Below the pieces are notes generated by a model that had not been told where the DNA came from, made no database searches, and worked only from the letters and a program-made list of their open reading frames with translations. Positions 25,501 through 38,696 of a stretch of DNA of 64,000 nt are shown one piece after another (the first letter of the stretch is position 1; every line of letters starts with the position of its first letter). Source of the DNA: Megalopta genalis (Eukaryota; Arthropoda; Insecta; Hymenoptera; Halictidae); the NCBI RefSeq assembly GCF_051020955.1, contig NC_135019.1, positions 24,247,375-24,311,374 on the forward strand, given 5' to 3'. A program made the position numbers and the translations under genes.

Positions 25501-27030
25501 GATAAAATATCTTAGTTTTGAAAGTACACGTACATTCTACCGAACAAATAAAATATCTCTCCATGCATGATCTAAAGTAAATATCTACTTACTATTTGCC
25601 ATTTAAATTTCCGCTTTACTCAGCTCCGACTGCGTGTAATGAGCTCCCCGAAAATCATGAATTTCATCCGCAACGCATAAACTTCGAGTTAATCGAGATG
25701 GCCAAGGTAAATAAACCGCCCACCCGGTATATATGTATAGTATCTCCCGACACAATAGTTGAAAGTGATAAGGTTTCGAGTCAACAGACGAGTTGTTTGC
25801 CGGGGTTTAATTACTTTTGCTCGAATTTTTGACTGAATTTCCTCGGAGGAACTGCCGCGGGAAGAAGAATACTCTCGGCGACATCTTATCTGACGCTTCT
25901 CCGTGGTATTAAGGCCAACAGACACGGCTCCGAGAAAATTACAACAAAGATAAATCTTTCGTGCCGTCCGACTCGGAAATTCCAACGGGCTCCGTTACAA
26001 TCTCCTGTAAATTAGTGGACTAATTAATTCACGAAAACAACCCGCCGCCGAAACCATCTTCCCGCGACAATAAAATCATCTTACGTACACAATTTTCCTG
26101 TTAATAATTATCGTCCAACACCGTGGCTCGTGTATAATATTTCATTATTTATGTATTCCATCAGTTCGCTTCGCCAATTTTTCTTCTTGTAAGTGTTGCT
26201 CCTATTCTTAAACGAGATGCTCGAAATTCGAACTCAAGACAAATATACTGTCACGAAGTAACTTACTAAGTTGTTCGGGAAGTAATTTTGTTTTTCCAAA
26301 TTATTTCGTTTCGCAAGAGTGGTGAAAAAGCACTTGTTTCAGTATTTTGACAATAAAAAGAATACGTCAGTATTTCTCAATGAAATCAATGGTTTCATAA
26401 GATTTCGAAGCTAACAGAAAAATATCAAAATGTTGTACAACAGTATGTCATTAAATAATATTTGTTCTAAATATTAAGAAATCGTCTTTCATTTTCTCGT
26501 GGAAGAACGATATTACTTTCCGAACAACTCAATCGTTATAGAATTGGTTTATATATAATTGGTACATTAATACTATTTTCTGTCAGAATTTTCACTATTG
26601 AATGTAGAACTAATTCCTTTAAAGATTATAATCATTATATTTGCAATCATAAAATACATACCGCGAAGCAATATAAACGAAATCAAAAGAAACGAAACGA
26701 GAGAATCACAAATATTTATATTTTTCAAGGAAAGTAGGGGAAATTAACAAATTGGAGTACATTTTTATCTACATATCTCATTAATGAATCGCTTCTAAAT
26801 AAACAATAGAATAGACTGCAGCAAGCGATATCGAGCCAGCAATAGTACATGTCCGTTGTATTAATTCGAATACTATCTAATATTTATTAGCTCCTCGATA
26901 TTTCCGTAATGGCCATTCATAATGCGAATCAAATGATACGTGGACGTGTGATCATGAATAAAATAAGCGTGATCTATTTCTTACTGTTAACGCGATTCCA
27001 CGAGCTCGAGTAATTTGCAGATATACATAC
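22520..27030. other. No recognised gene; GC-richer patches and AT-rich sequence
   Basis: GC-richer patches lie at about 22740-23580 and 25600-26080, with mirrored frames on both strands (for example 23279-23575 reverse and 23319-23588 forward). These are treated as by-products. About 24870-25200 shows weak recurrences of ATTT(C/T)ATTTT...TAATC and AAGCATAAAA with a spacing near 80 bp. The rest is AT-rich and featureless. Confidence 0.35.
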
Positions 27031-27031
27031 A

Positions 27032-27231
27032 ATGGTGGAAATAATTATAGATTCAAAGCAACTTTTACTCTTTTAGTGATATTTAAACAAAAACTTAACG
27101 ATATATCGTATTTGTATATTTCTATTTTCTATTATTTATAATATAGAAATATACAAATATAGCTTTTTCTTGATTTTTGTTTAAATATCTGCAAAAATGT
27201 AAAAGTTACTTTCTGTTTATAATTATTCACG
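27032..27231. mobile_element. 200 bp inverted-repeat element
   Basis: A left arm of about 90 bp (GTGGAAATAATTATAGA, AGCAACTTTTAC, GATATTTAAACAAAAA, TTTGTATATTTCTAT) and a right arm that is its imperfect reverse complement are separated by about 18 bp. The structure is that of a small hairpin MITE. Confidence 0.8.
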
Positions 27232-27274
27232 ACACTTTAGGTGGTCTGTTTTAGCTGAGTCAACCTGCATATTT

Positions 27275-27600
27275 AAAAAAAACTTGACAAAATATCATAT
27301 TTGTATATTTCTAATATAGAAGCTTAAGTTTTCTATATTGGAAATATACAAATATAATATTTTGTTACGGTTTCTTTATTAGAAATGTATGATAATTTAT
27401 TAAGTTTTTTATATTAGAAATATACAAATATGATATTTTGTTAAGTTTTCTATATTAGAAATATGCAAATATGATATTTTGTTAAGGTTTTTTTTATTAG
27501 AAATATACAAATATGAAATTTTGTATATTAGAAATATGCAAATATATTTTGTTAAGGTTTCGTTTAGATAGTAATAATGTAACAGTTACCTCTATAATGA
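27275..27600. repeat. Array of the hairpin element's core, units of about 35-45 bp
   Basis: The core AGAAATAT(A/G)CAAATAT, then GATATTTTGTTAAG, is repeated about five times from 27327 to 27557, and once inverted at about 27281-27320. A degraded outer end matching the 27032-27231 element (GTTTAGATA, then TGTAACAGTTAC, then TATAAT) follows at about 27560-27600. The array therefore seems to be internal amplification of a second copy of that element. Confidence 0.7.
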
Positions 27601-29790
27601 TGCATACTATTGTACATATTAGATCTACCGGACACATCCGTTCGATGATGTCATCTCGATGATATTTTCAAATTGACATCGCACTGACAATAGGTCAAAA
27701 GAAACGACGGAAATTATATTGTGCAGTAAATATTATTATAATTGATTATTTTCCTTCACTTCAAGAACGAATATAACAGTGCGGAATACCTAATATATTA
27801 ATAGCGCCGGTGAAGTGGCGGAAGACGGTCGAAGATTTTCGCAAATGCATACATTTATTTTCGGTTGTCAGTATATTCTATCAGTTGCCCGAGGCATTGT
27901 CCTCGAGCGAAAGAGATCGACACAAATCCAGATGACCTCGTCTTCATCCGAACATAAATAAATTTTCCGGCTGAATGTCGCCGGAATTCAATGAAATCTG
28001 CCGGAAGCGTTCCCTGCTGGACCCGCGACTTCGAAAGCCAAAAACTGTCGTGGCCTGCGGATATTACACGGTTAAAATAACTTGTTAATTAAATTATGCA
28101 CGACGCGGCAAAGCCGGCGTAACGGCAGGTGGCCGGGAATAAAGAAAACACAGCGTGTCACCCCGTTAAACTGCAGCCCCGCCATTTAATTAACAACTTA
28201 ATTGAACCGTGTACTGACCGTGTTAATACGTGTCCAATTTTCTCACCGCAAAGGCGAACGAAATTGATAATATCCCGTTGTAATCGCGAACAATGCCGAC
28301 TCTGTTTAAATAAATCAAGACAACGCGCAAAATTGCCGTTGCGCGGCTCGTTTGTGTTGGTCGTTTCTTTTTTCATAAATTACAAACTGGACGTTATTAA
28401 TATGCTTCTTTTATATCGTGATTCTGATACGAAAATTGCGTTCATGTGGCCCGCGATCGCAATTAAGCGAAATTTGTTTCATTCAATCATTAACACTATT
28501 TCTACCGAAGGTGTCAACAGTCGCTTTTTAATACAAAATATATGTGAAAACTGATCAAAAAGAAAATTAAAGCGGCGTTCACACGCTGCTTATTGAACGG
28601 TATTTATAACGGTATTTATAAATATAATAGCGAACTGAATTATTGTAATTTACGACAGAGATTTATTCATGTACCGTAAAGATTCCCTTAATCGAAGATT
28701 TATTTTTACAGTATTTTGGTATCCAAACGTTCCATTACCTAATCACTGCATTATTTGGATACATTATCGTCTAATAGAGAACATGAATGAAAATTTTAAA
28801 TAATAAAATGTTTTGATATCAGGATATTACAACAATAAATTCGTTGGAAAATATCACAGATAATTTTCTAACTCTGGCAGAGCTTCTGAAAATTTAATGG
28901 ATTTTGTTGAAATATAAATGTTACATTTCTTGTAGAGTTTATTTATCTTCAACCTTGTTTAATTTCATCGATGCAACATTCAAATTTGATTGCTTTCTTT
29001 TGTTATGTGATGCTTTAGATCATCAGTCAGGAAATGCAACTTTTCGCCAACGCAGCTGATTAAACGCGGACTGTATTTCACATTTCGCGTGCCATCAGTT
29101 CTACGGTTTTTATCGTTGTTGACAATCAAAGCAAACAAGCAACGCGATCTTTCTTCGTTTCACGCTGTTTTATGAGCTCCCAAACTAAATCTAGAAATTC
29201 CTTCCGGTGGACTTTCTTTGCGCTGCAAGTCTGTGGATGATCAATTCTAACTCGCGTTACAAGCTCGCACGGTAAACAGAGTATGTACTAGTCTTTCCCA
29301 TCTCTGCTACCGTAGTTCTCCTTCCCTTCTACGAGCCTACTGTTGCTGCACCTAGTACACTTTTAATTTTGCAAACCGAAATAATTTTGTTCTTTACATT
29401 TATACGCTGCTGTAGTTTGGTTACAAAGTGATGTCGAATTTTTCAGTGGAAACAGCATGAAAAAATGTTCAGTTCACGATTTTGCTATTCCTGACATTTC
29501 ACGCTTTGCATGACGTGGACTAGTTTTAATTAGGTTGGAAATTTGCACCGCCACGTCAGAAGTCTTTTGTGTGTACCTCATTTTTCCTTGACGAAGGAAA
29601 ATCCCAATTGCATGAAAATTCCCCTTGTTGTACATTTTTAAGATAAGCTCGAACAGATTTAATTAAATGCAATGCATTCTCTTTTTAGATTGCGTTCAAG
29701 TATAGATTGTGTTGGAAGCATTTTACAAATGGTAAGCGTGTAATTCTTTTCATAAATACTACTGTATAGCGCATTCAATAAAGTTTAAGA
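27600..29790. other. GC-richer block and AT-rich sequence, no recognised gene
   Basis: About 27820-28380 is GC-richer. The 141-codon frame at 28129-28554 has a mirror frame on the reverse strand and no known domain. Part of it overlaps the repeated motif block at 28162. 28560-29790 is AT-rich with nothing recognised. Confidence 0.35.
28162..28237 (+). repeat. GCCATTTAATTAAC motif block, copy 1
   Basis: It reads CCGTTAAACTG, then CGCCATTTAATTAACAAC, then TTAATTGAA, then a GTGTTAATACGTGTCCAA tail. The block recurs at 31798-31880, with shorter versions at 33128-33166 and 33389-33426. An inverted TTGTTAATTAAAT lies just upstream at about 28082. Confidence 0.6.
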
Positions 29791-29799
29791 TCTACTAGT

Positions 29800-30042
29800 A
29801 TACATGGTATCCGAAAAATCACTCACAATCGAGGAATTAGGGGTTCCTGAGATCATTTGAAGTAACTTTCTCCTTACCGCAAATGCAATCCACGGCCTTG
29901 TTTAAGAATTAGCCTCTCATTAGTCAGTGTTTTTCGTTAGTAACTCGTAAACAAAGCCGTGAATTGCATTTGCGCTAAAGGAAAAGTTGGCCTCGGGAGC
30001 CTGATTTCTCGATTGCGAGTGTCTTTCGGGACACTATTTATA
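29800..30042. mobile_element. Inverted-repeat MITE, family A, copy 2
   Basis: The arms match copy 1: GGTTCCTGAGATCATTTGAA and AAATGCAATCCACGG on the left, CGTAAACAAAGCCGTGAATT and CTCGATTGCGAG on the right. Outer ends GGTATCCGAAAAATCACTC (left) and GAGTGTCTTTCGGGACAC (right) are imperfect inverses, giving the fullest termini of the four copies. The unpaired middle holds a CCTCTCATTAGTCAGTG core shared, inverted, with copy 4. Confidence 0.85.
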
Positions 30043-30128
30043 TCACTCTTTACATCAAAACTTCACAATATTCGACGCATTATTGTTTCCAAATATGAGG
30101 TCGTTGGAAATTATAATTATTATTTTAG

Positions 30129-30272
30129 ACCCAAAAAGACAATTCCAAAGGAACTATTAAAAGAAATCGTATAGAAAGTGACAATTCAACAGAAGATGAA
30201 GAAGAAATTATTCTAAACGATAAAAGTGATTATGAAGAAAATATTATAAAGCAGATTAGACTTACATGGTGA
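30129..30272 (+). other. Short acidic open frame, possible transposon relic
   Basis: A 47-codon open frame between TAG and TGA encodes a Ser/Asp/Glu-rich stretch (ESDNSTEDEEEIILNDKSD). Acidic patches like this occur near the N-terminus of several transposases, including piggyBac-type, but it is too short and low in complexity to assign. It lies 87 bp after MITE copy 2. Confidence 0.2.
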
Positions 30273-30279
30273 ACAATGG

Positions 30280-31790
30280 GTGAATTTGTATATTTCTAGT
30301 TTTTCATTTATTACGTAGAAACGGAATCAATGTTTCTGTATTTTGCAGTAGATTGTAAAAGAATACATATTCTAGTTTTTAAACGTGTATCTACCTGTAA
30401 GAAATTGTTGTTAATCGAAATTTATAATTTAAAATAAACTACATTTTTGTATTGTGCACAATATTTTATAAATCATGAATATTGATTTGGTTTAGAAACA
30501 TCAGCAACGACTACTTTCTGGCCATCGCTATACGATAGGTCATTGCGAAAAGTGCACATTTTTTTCGATTCGTACTAGTTTTAGTCTAGAATTATGAAGG
30601 AAAGTTATGTTCCATTGGATGGTACAAAAGTTTGATTAAGTTTTCCTTTGGCTGGGATCCAAGACAAGGAACGTTCAAAGTATTATGTGCGGCAGCAATC
30701 CTTCGCGATGAATAATTTTAGGCTTTCCTCAACTAATTGGGGACTCTGGGGATTAACTTTGATAAGAACTATGACGATATACTCGGTGGCTCGATAATCG
30801 TGATTGGTCTATGAATAACTTAATTCTTTAGAAGAAATAACATTCAAAATTACCTTTTGATATCTAATGAATAGATATAATTAAAGTTCTCACGCACTTG
30901 GTATTTTCAATTGTTTATTGAACGCCTATATATAACATTTTCTTTTCCAATTTGCGAATAGTGAAACAAAGCGGCTACGTTCTACTATATTAGATATGTT
31001 ATTACTCCAAAGTTTTCTTTTCACTGTGCTGGTCCTGTTATATTTCAATGTTATCGATTAAGAATAACGTAAATGTCATACCTATATTTTATAGAACTTT
31101 ATTGTACGAAGTAAAGCTTACTTTGTCACTAGATTTATGGAGTGCTAAAAGCAGCTGTTATATATTAGTTTACAAAATTAACAATAAAACATTCATTCTG
31201 ATTTTCAACGAATGTTATTGTAATATTTGCCGCAAATAATACATGTATTGAATACATAACTCATAAATGTATCTTTACAATCTTTATAATCACAAATTAA
31301 AAATCGTCATTTTGACGGGTTCCGTAAACCCGATGTTAAATTCGAGAACATGCTACACAAGAGAAATGCTGGTCGAAACTGTTGTTTGATTCATTTTAAA
31401 TGTCTAACCGAATTATTAACGGCCGACTCTAATTCGCTATTAATAATAGAAATTGTTTGGCCAATAAAATGTTCTGGCACTACAAAAGTACCATGCAGTC
31501 ATAGGTTCTCTAACGCTATATCGTTACATTATTAGCAAGTCTAACTTTTGAATAATTCATCCTGGCAACGTTTATGTCAGTCGACGTTGGAATCCGACCG
31601 GCACAGCCGAATGAATATGTTACTGACCTGTTAAATAGCCGGGCAAACAAGCGTTTCATTAAACGGACATTGTTCGGAACGGGAACGTTAAAGAAATACA
31701 CGATGTGCCCGATGGGAGAGCCGAAATTTTCTTGACACGCTCGCATCTTGCGAAACGCCCTATGCAAATCTCTATGCAAATGCAGAGAAT
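30280..31790. other. AT-rich sequence, no feature seen to about 31560
   Basis: Short frames only. From about 31560 base composition becomes GC-richer, leading into the motif block at 31798. Confidence 0.4.
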
Positions 31791-31797
31791 ACGACGA

Positions 31798-31880
31798 GCC
31801 GTTAAATAGCGAACTGAAGCTTCGCCATTTAATTAACGATTTAATTGAAGCGAGTACCGAGGATGTTAACATGCATCCAA
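31798..31880 (+). repeat. GCCATTTAATTAAC motif block, copy 2
   Basis: It reads GCCGTTAAATAG, then CGCCATTTAATTAACGA, then TTTAATTGAAGCGAG, then GATGTTAACATGCATCCAA. It aligns with copy 1 along about 75 bp, and even the forward-frame translations are similar (RHLIN(N/D)LIE). That may reflect shared ancestry of the DNA block rather than coding. Confidence 0.6.
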
Positions 31881-31884
31881 CTTT

Positions 31885-33720
31885 GTACATGTGCAAACGC
31901 TCGGAATTAATAACACCTCAAAATCGTTACAGCCGGCTTTCGCACTTGACAAACGACACGCGTGTAGAACGCGTCGTTGTCGTTACGAACAAACGAGACA
32001 ATTTCCAGGTCGTGCCTTCGCAAGTTTTTCTAGTTCGGATTTAATTAAAACGCTGCCGGCGAAATGAGACGATTCGAAGGCTCGTTCTCGAAGTATCTTA
32101 GGGCTTGTTTCGCGCAGCAATTAGGCGATTCAAGAGGCGATTCACCGTTCGGATTTACAATTAAAAACCCCTTTCTTTTAATAGCGTTGCAGAAGTTCAC
32201 AAGGTTTCGCAGCTCGCGATTAAAATACTTACAACTTACCGGTAGATTAGGGAAGTTTACGTTCACCTTTTTCGTATCGAATTCTTCCATTAAGAAATCT
32301 TACCTGTAACAAAAGAAAAGACTGTTGTCAGGTTTAAACATTACAGAATTATTGTTTCATTATCTCGTATTATAAATATATAATATGAAGACGCTGTAGC
32401 AAACTTGACAACGGGAAGGGAAATACAATCGTTTAGCGAATTGAATTTATAACCGTTGTTGAAAATTAATCATACGCCGATCGTAAAAACTTAATTAGTT
32501 TGGTCTAACCGAGTACAGGTAATTCTATGAGTATTAAATAATAATCGCATAAATTATTAACACACCGTTTTCGACGAAATGCGGATACGACTATTTTTCG
32601 ATACTCGTAAATCATCATTCTGTTAATACGGAACGCTGACGACAAAGCCGAAATCGATAATGATAACATTTCGCATTCTATAAAGTAACTAAATTAACTG
32701 TTTACTGCTATTAGAAATAATTTACAGCAGAACGTTTAATTAAAGATGAAAGTAGAACTGTATTATATGCAGTGCATTAAATAATATTCGGCACAAACGG
32801 AATATTATTACAATATTAACATAATGGGCACAATATTTAGCCGGGGGTTTAGTTATCCATTAGTTGATTATTAACTTGTTTGATTATTAATCCGGCGATC
32901 GTTATTACTACTACAATGCACAGCCGCAAGGGTATTGCCTGCCATTAGTAGTTCGGAGTTTATTATCCGGCTTTTGAATGCTTCGGGGATAGGCTGGCTG
33001 CGAAACGAACGTGCTAAATTGTTGACAAAAATCCGTCGAAAAGAATGTCTACGCCACTTTTCAACGCGAACACGGCCAGAGGAAAGAAGAACGTGCGTCG
33101 CCGTGGCACGCTGTTAAACGAAAGTTTCACTATCTAATTAACAACTCACTTCGACCGTGCTCTACTAAATGCTAATTTACGTGAAACTTTCGGCTGACGA
33201 AAAATAAAAAACGAGGCGCGCACTTTGTACACAAAGTGAATACAAGAATATATGTGTAGAAAAATAAAGAAGGAAGCAAAAGGGAAGAAATATGAGCAGA
33301 GAAAGACAAAAAGAAAACGCGGGGGCCCGACTGAAAGGGAACCCCGGAGAACTGGAGTGTTGAACGCCGTCGTCGGCCAGAAGTTTTTCGCCATTTCATT
33401 AACAACTTAATTGCACGCGTACGCGGAAAGGGCCGGTTTGTTTAGTCTTGAGAAAAGCTAGAAACCGGTAACGTCATTATATACGGGGTCGCCGGGAAAC
33501 TTTTCAACCTTCCGCAGTTCTTTCAACAGGAACCGCGGAAATTTTACACCAACCGAATATAACGCCGCTACCCGTAATATGACGGACAATCGACCGTCAC
33601 AATGGTGCATATTTGATTTGCCAGCGTTGCAACGAAAATTACAATGGGAGCTCCTGGTTAGGAGAGACAAAGATAGCGTGCCCCTTTTATAACAGTCTAA
33701 TGCAATTGCCGAAATGGCTA
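31885..33720. other. GC-richer patches with two further motif copies; no gene recognised
   Basis: Frames at 32045-32290 reverse and 32064-32309 forward mirror each other. The shorter motif copies CTAATTAACAACTCACTTC (about 33133) and CGCCATTTCATTAACAAC (about 33389) lie here. About 32310-32900 is AT-rich and empty. Confidence 0.4.
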
Positions 33721-33724
33721 ACAA

Positions 33725-35905
33725 GTGTGATGGAGTCAGACAGCCGTTTTATTCAACAAGTAAAATTGCAGTTCGTGTCGAATTTTTTCGGTTTTACAAA
33801 ATTTTTGTTCGAATTCTAATGTTAATTTTATTGCTATTATATGCTTGCTAATACTCAATAGAAAGCAACCTGCTGTTAGTTCTGGGCAAATTGTATTTGT
33901 GATCAAGATAAAAAATAACTGTTTGAAATAATTTAATTCAATCCGTTATTTCTAGAGCATCGTTATTTGAAAATAAAAATGATATCGAATCATTTGAGAT
34001 AAGGCGATTTCAAATGATGAATTATTTTGCTATTTCTTCGGTTGAAATTAGCCAGAAGAAATAATGTTTAAAATAATAATAAACAGAAGGATTTTACTTC
34101 ATTTTATTTTCTGGAATCTTTATAACAATTTGTTTAAAGCAAAATGGTGTAAGCAGTCCGTAACATTACTTCATAATTGTTTAAAATAATATTTCAAATA
34201 ATTATGAAATAAAATAATATATGATTCGAAATAATGTTACAAATAATGTTATTCCAAATGTGCCCAGGTCTGCTTGGTATAATGAAACCAGTAAAAGAAG
34301 CAAAAATATTTATTTGCGGACGCAGATCACTTTAAAATTAATTAACATGAACTGGACTCGACAACTTCAATGTGTAAACACAGAAAATATTACAATAAAT
34401 TCTACAGATTCATATTTGTAGTTTCATATAAGTTTAATTAAAAATCTGTTCCTTAATAGGTGAATAATTTTCTGTTATTTTATCGTTGAACATTGCCATT
34501 GCGATCAACCGAGTTTACTTGAGGTATTATAGTGCGACACGGTCGCAGAAATCTTTCGTTCCTCAGTTTCAAATTCCAATGTTTCTGTTTAGGCAGAGTA
34601 CTATATCAGTTTTGCTTCTATTATATCTTCATTTTCATTTCCCGTTTCAATTTAAGTTACTCTGACGCTGTGCAAAGAATATAATTTTCCCCGAGAAATT
34701 GGAAATTCAATTCTGCGAGCTTCTTGGAAAAACATGAGCTCGGTAACCGCATTAATGTTTACTAAAGTAGGACTATCGAAAACTTAAGCAAGCACGAAGA
34801 AATTTATATTACATAGCGAACGACTTAGTATACCGGAAAAAAAGTTGTGATGTTATATTGTAAACATTATGTAAATTATTGTCCCGTGTTTTTCACCGAG
34901 TTTTCCCCACTTACGACGTAACACGGTGTTAAAAAAGAACGTGAAACTTTTATACAATTTTATGCGGAACCATTTCGGTAGCAATTCCGCTGTCAACTCT
35001 CTCAATTATTAACATAGAACGCTTTTCACAGCGGAATTAAAACTAGATGAAACGAAAATATAAATTTACGTTTATTAACTTATTGTTAAGTTAATTGTTA
35101 GAGCAATTCGTCGCTGTTCTTCCAAAATTAAAACAGTGACACAATTTTACAATTTAAAAGTGCAACATACTGTCGGTGTACAAAGTATTCGTACATCTTT
35201 TAAAACGAAAGAACTTTTTTGTAATCGAGTCGAGCGAACTAAAGTTTCTCGGGATGTTAGAGGGATTAGTTTACTAGACAATGGCTAAAAAATTGTTGAA
35301 ATAATTACAATTGGTTGGGATGATAAATAAATTACAAAATAATTTTTTTTCAACCTTCCTATCTGAGCATTCAACGAAGATTTAAGTCGTTTATTGAAGA
35401 GAATGATACTTCAAAAATTATATCCGAAACATTCTCTTCCAAACCAAGTTATCATCGATAATAATTTTTCGGGGATACTAGTTTAAGTAACACGGTCTCG
35501 AGTACATTCCGAGAATGAGTAAATTCGAACCAATGGTAATTGAAGTACGAAAACAAACTAAATTCGAGCATCTGAAATATTATGTTTCGCACGAAGTGGC
35601 TCGACGTAAACGGAAATGGAACGTCGTGGAGGGTGTAGCTGTACCTGTTACACCGGAATCTTACTTTCCATATGTATTAGCGACACGTACGAATCTTTTC
35701 TGTCTGAAATTCACGGAAGCGTTTCCCCGAGTCACCTTCGTTTCGTTCATTGCCAACGCCGGACGAACTTTTCATACATCGAAATGCAAATTCGTCGAAA
35801 TGAAAGTGTCTCTGGCGATGTTTATTTTCGTTGAAGGTGGAAGGCATAATACTGATTGGAAGTGATGCTAGAACAAGTGCATTTGTGCTGAGAAATTCAC
35901 TGAAT
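33725..35905. other. AT-rich sequence, no feature seen
   Basis: Low-complexity AAATAAT-type sequence lies at about 33920-34250. The 116-codon frame at 35515-35865 has no domain I recognise and overlaps another frame on the same strand. Confidence 0.35.
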
Positions 35906-35910
35906 GTTAC

Positions 35911-36054
35911 TTAACACTAGAACCACCGAGCACTGATACCGACTATGTTTCTAAAATAACAAAACCGCGTTTATCAAAGAATTGTACGATTTTTATTAGA
36001 AAATATAGCTGAATAAATATATTCAGCAATTGGCTTTCTCAGTTCCAGCGTTAA
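35911..36054. mobile_element. TTAA-flanked MITE, 144 bp
   Basis: TTAA at 35911-35914 and 36051-36054 flanks ends CACTAGAACCACCG (left) and CAGTTCCAGCG (right), an imperfect inverted repeat. The ends match those of the element at 55540-55812. A TTAA target duplication points to piggyBac-type mobilisation. Confidence 0.65.
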
Positions 36055-36059
36055 AATAT

Positions 36060-38690
36060 TGTAATTTATTTTCAAAAGTTTGAAATAGCTGTACTAAAGA
36101 GCAGTACACTGTAGTCTACGTCATGCACACTGTAATAAATTGTTAAATTGATACGAAAATAAACACGGAGATAACTGACAGTATAAAAGGTTCTTACTTA
36201 TTCAAGAACAAGAAACTCGTAAAGACTAGAATAGACTCAAGTTTCAATAGACTCTTTATTGACATTTATAGGGGCGAATAATTTAAGCGAAATGTCTAAA
36301 ATTTTCCTGATTCTTTATTTTCCTGACATCTTCCCGCTTCGAAAGTTCACCATTCGAATACTGAAATAATAATAAGTTCATCTCATTTTTGTGGTAGAAC
36401 AGCGTGATTCATGTAAAATTCCTGTTTATTTGTTATCAGAAGATGATTCGTTACAATGCATTTAGTGAAACGTTTAATTGTTCAAATAATATAATTTTTT
36501 TTAATACGGTTATTACGTCATTATTATTAAAAAAATCGAAAATTTTATGCGAAAAAGTATAGATCCACTTAATATTTCTGTATTTCTGTATTATAAGTGC
36601 AATTAGAAATTAATTCATTACGAAGAAAACTTAATATTTAGTTGATACTTCATTGTTATTTATGACCTTAAATATCCTTTGTTCTACAAAGTGAAGAAAT
36701 CAGAGGGTTATCAAACCTTTCCAACAAAAAAATCATGATTCTTTATTTTTTTTTATTTTGAAATTAATATATAAAAATCCATGAGAAATGATGCACATAT
36801 GTATAAAAATCGAACTGTACATGTTATTGGATAAATTACGATTTTATTGGAATATTTCAAGTTTAACATAAATTTTCAAGGTTAAAAAATGTTCACACAA
36901 TATTCTTTCTAGTTTTCCCTTATTCCGCAACATTTCAGATTCAACGTAAAAAAAACATCGCTTCATCTCATTTCTATCAAAAGTTCTTTGATTTTTACAC
37001 AACTTCGTCACTTTGACCCACTGTGTGCCGCAAAGTATATTTGAGATCATAAAAACCATGAATGAATGATCAACTAAATATTGAATTTCCTTCGTAATTA
37101 AATAATTTCCAATTGCAGTTATTTTTTAAATACTAATACAAAAATATTAAGTGAACCTATATTTGTTTCGCACAAAGTTTTCAAATTTTTATAATATTGA
37201 TATAATAACCATATTAACAAAAATTGTATTATTTAAATAATTCTGTGTTTGACTAAATGCATTATAACGACTCACTTGCTACATATGTAATAATGAAAAA
37301 CAGAAGTGTTACTGCTGCTGTATCACAAAAATGTTACGAGCTATTTCAAAGGTACATAATTATTAATAAAAATGGTCTAAAGTGTAAGGAATTTTTGAAC
37401 ATCATTAATAATGTTCTTTTCTTGGAATCCAACTTCTTCTCGAAAATCCTGGAATTTCTTCGTACATCTGAATGTCTGATCAAAATCAATCACTGTTTTC
37501 GTGAGTTTAAAATCGGCTGCAGTTCTGAAAAATATTCAAAAGGTCTTTAAATATTTTCGTACCTCTCAGAAACTTGTCATAGACTTATTTTTTGTTGGCA
37601 CTCCAATTGGATATGCATTTGGGGCTCCGAAGTCGTTTTTAGATTCGAAAATTTGCCCATAGACTGTGGAATGTATTATTAGGCTTACACCCTTTTAATA
37701 AGTTTTTTATGATACCCTGACGACAAAATCACATGTCTACGATTTTTATATAATTTCTCAGATAAAAAAGTTAATAAACTTTTAAATTAGGAAATTTAAG
37801 AAATATGAAAGTTAAGAAGCTTTTAATGATTTTATCATTTGAACTAGTAGCAAATTGAAGAAAAAAGTATTTCAGTCATTCTAGAATAAACTGGTCGCTC
37901 TAACATGTTCAAAAAATTCAAGTCATTTAGATCAGTTTCAAAAAAGTTATGTTCAAAGTGAACGAATACTAATTCATCCTCTATGGATGTTTTTTAGTAT
38001 TAATGTTTATAAGTATATAATTCACTTACCAAACAATCAGTACAAAGTCGAAAATCGATTTTTTCGTTTTTTATCGACAGCAGAGCAACGTGTTGATCTA
38101 TCGGTCAGTGTCTCCGCGGATCTAATTTTGCCGTGGAAGTGAGGGCTCGCAGTTTTACGTTTGCCGTTCGTCTCGTCGCCGGCCCGGTTGCTTCAATTTT
38201 CCCGATAATGATCGCGATAAGCCGGAAAAGAGTCAACGGAGAAAATGGAACGGCGCGCGTTCCCCGTGAATCGATGAAGAACGAGAAGCAGCAGCATTCT
38301 TTCGCCCTACGCGCGACGCATTGTCGGATGACGCCTTTGTGCCGCGACTATGCCGTGAAATTAAACAAGGTCGCGCGCTACTCCCGAAAAAAGGAGCGAA
38401 GGAAACAAGGGACGGCTCCGGCTGAATAAGAGCCGGCCTAAAATGACACGGCGCGCGTGTTGTTCTGTGAATCGCGGGGACGGAACGCGAATTCTAGAGG
38501 GGATCCCCGTTGTCGCCTCGACTGTGAAACCTTGACTCATCTGCGATTGGCACCGTGGAGAACAATAACGTTCTGCCTGCGCTCAGTCTGAATACTCGTC
38601 TCTCAGAAAATAGTCAATGCTGGCGATGATGTTCAATGAGACTCTCGTGACTCCGACGCGGCACGTTGTATCAATAAGCGAGAGTCAATC
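36060..38690. other. AT-rich sequence, then a GC-richer block at 38090-38680
   Basis: 36060-38080 has no feature I can support. 38090-38680 is GC- and CpG-rich. The 98-codon frame 38133-38429 is Arg/Ala-rich, without a domain. It could be a regulatory island. Confidence 0.35.
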
Positions 38691-38696
38691 AATATT

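Noticed and set aside
28129..28554. Forward 141-codon frame as a gene
   Set aside because: It crosses a repeated DNA motif block and has a mirror frame. No domain was recognised.
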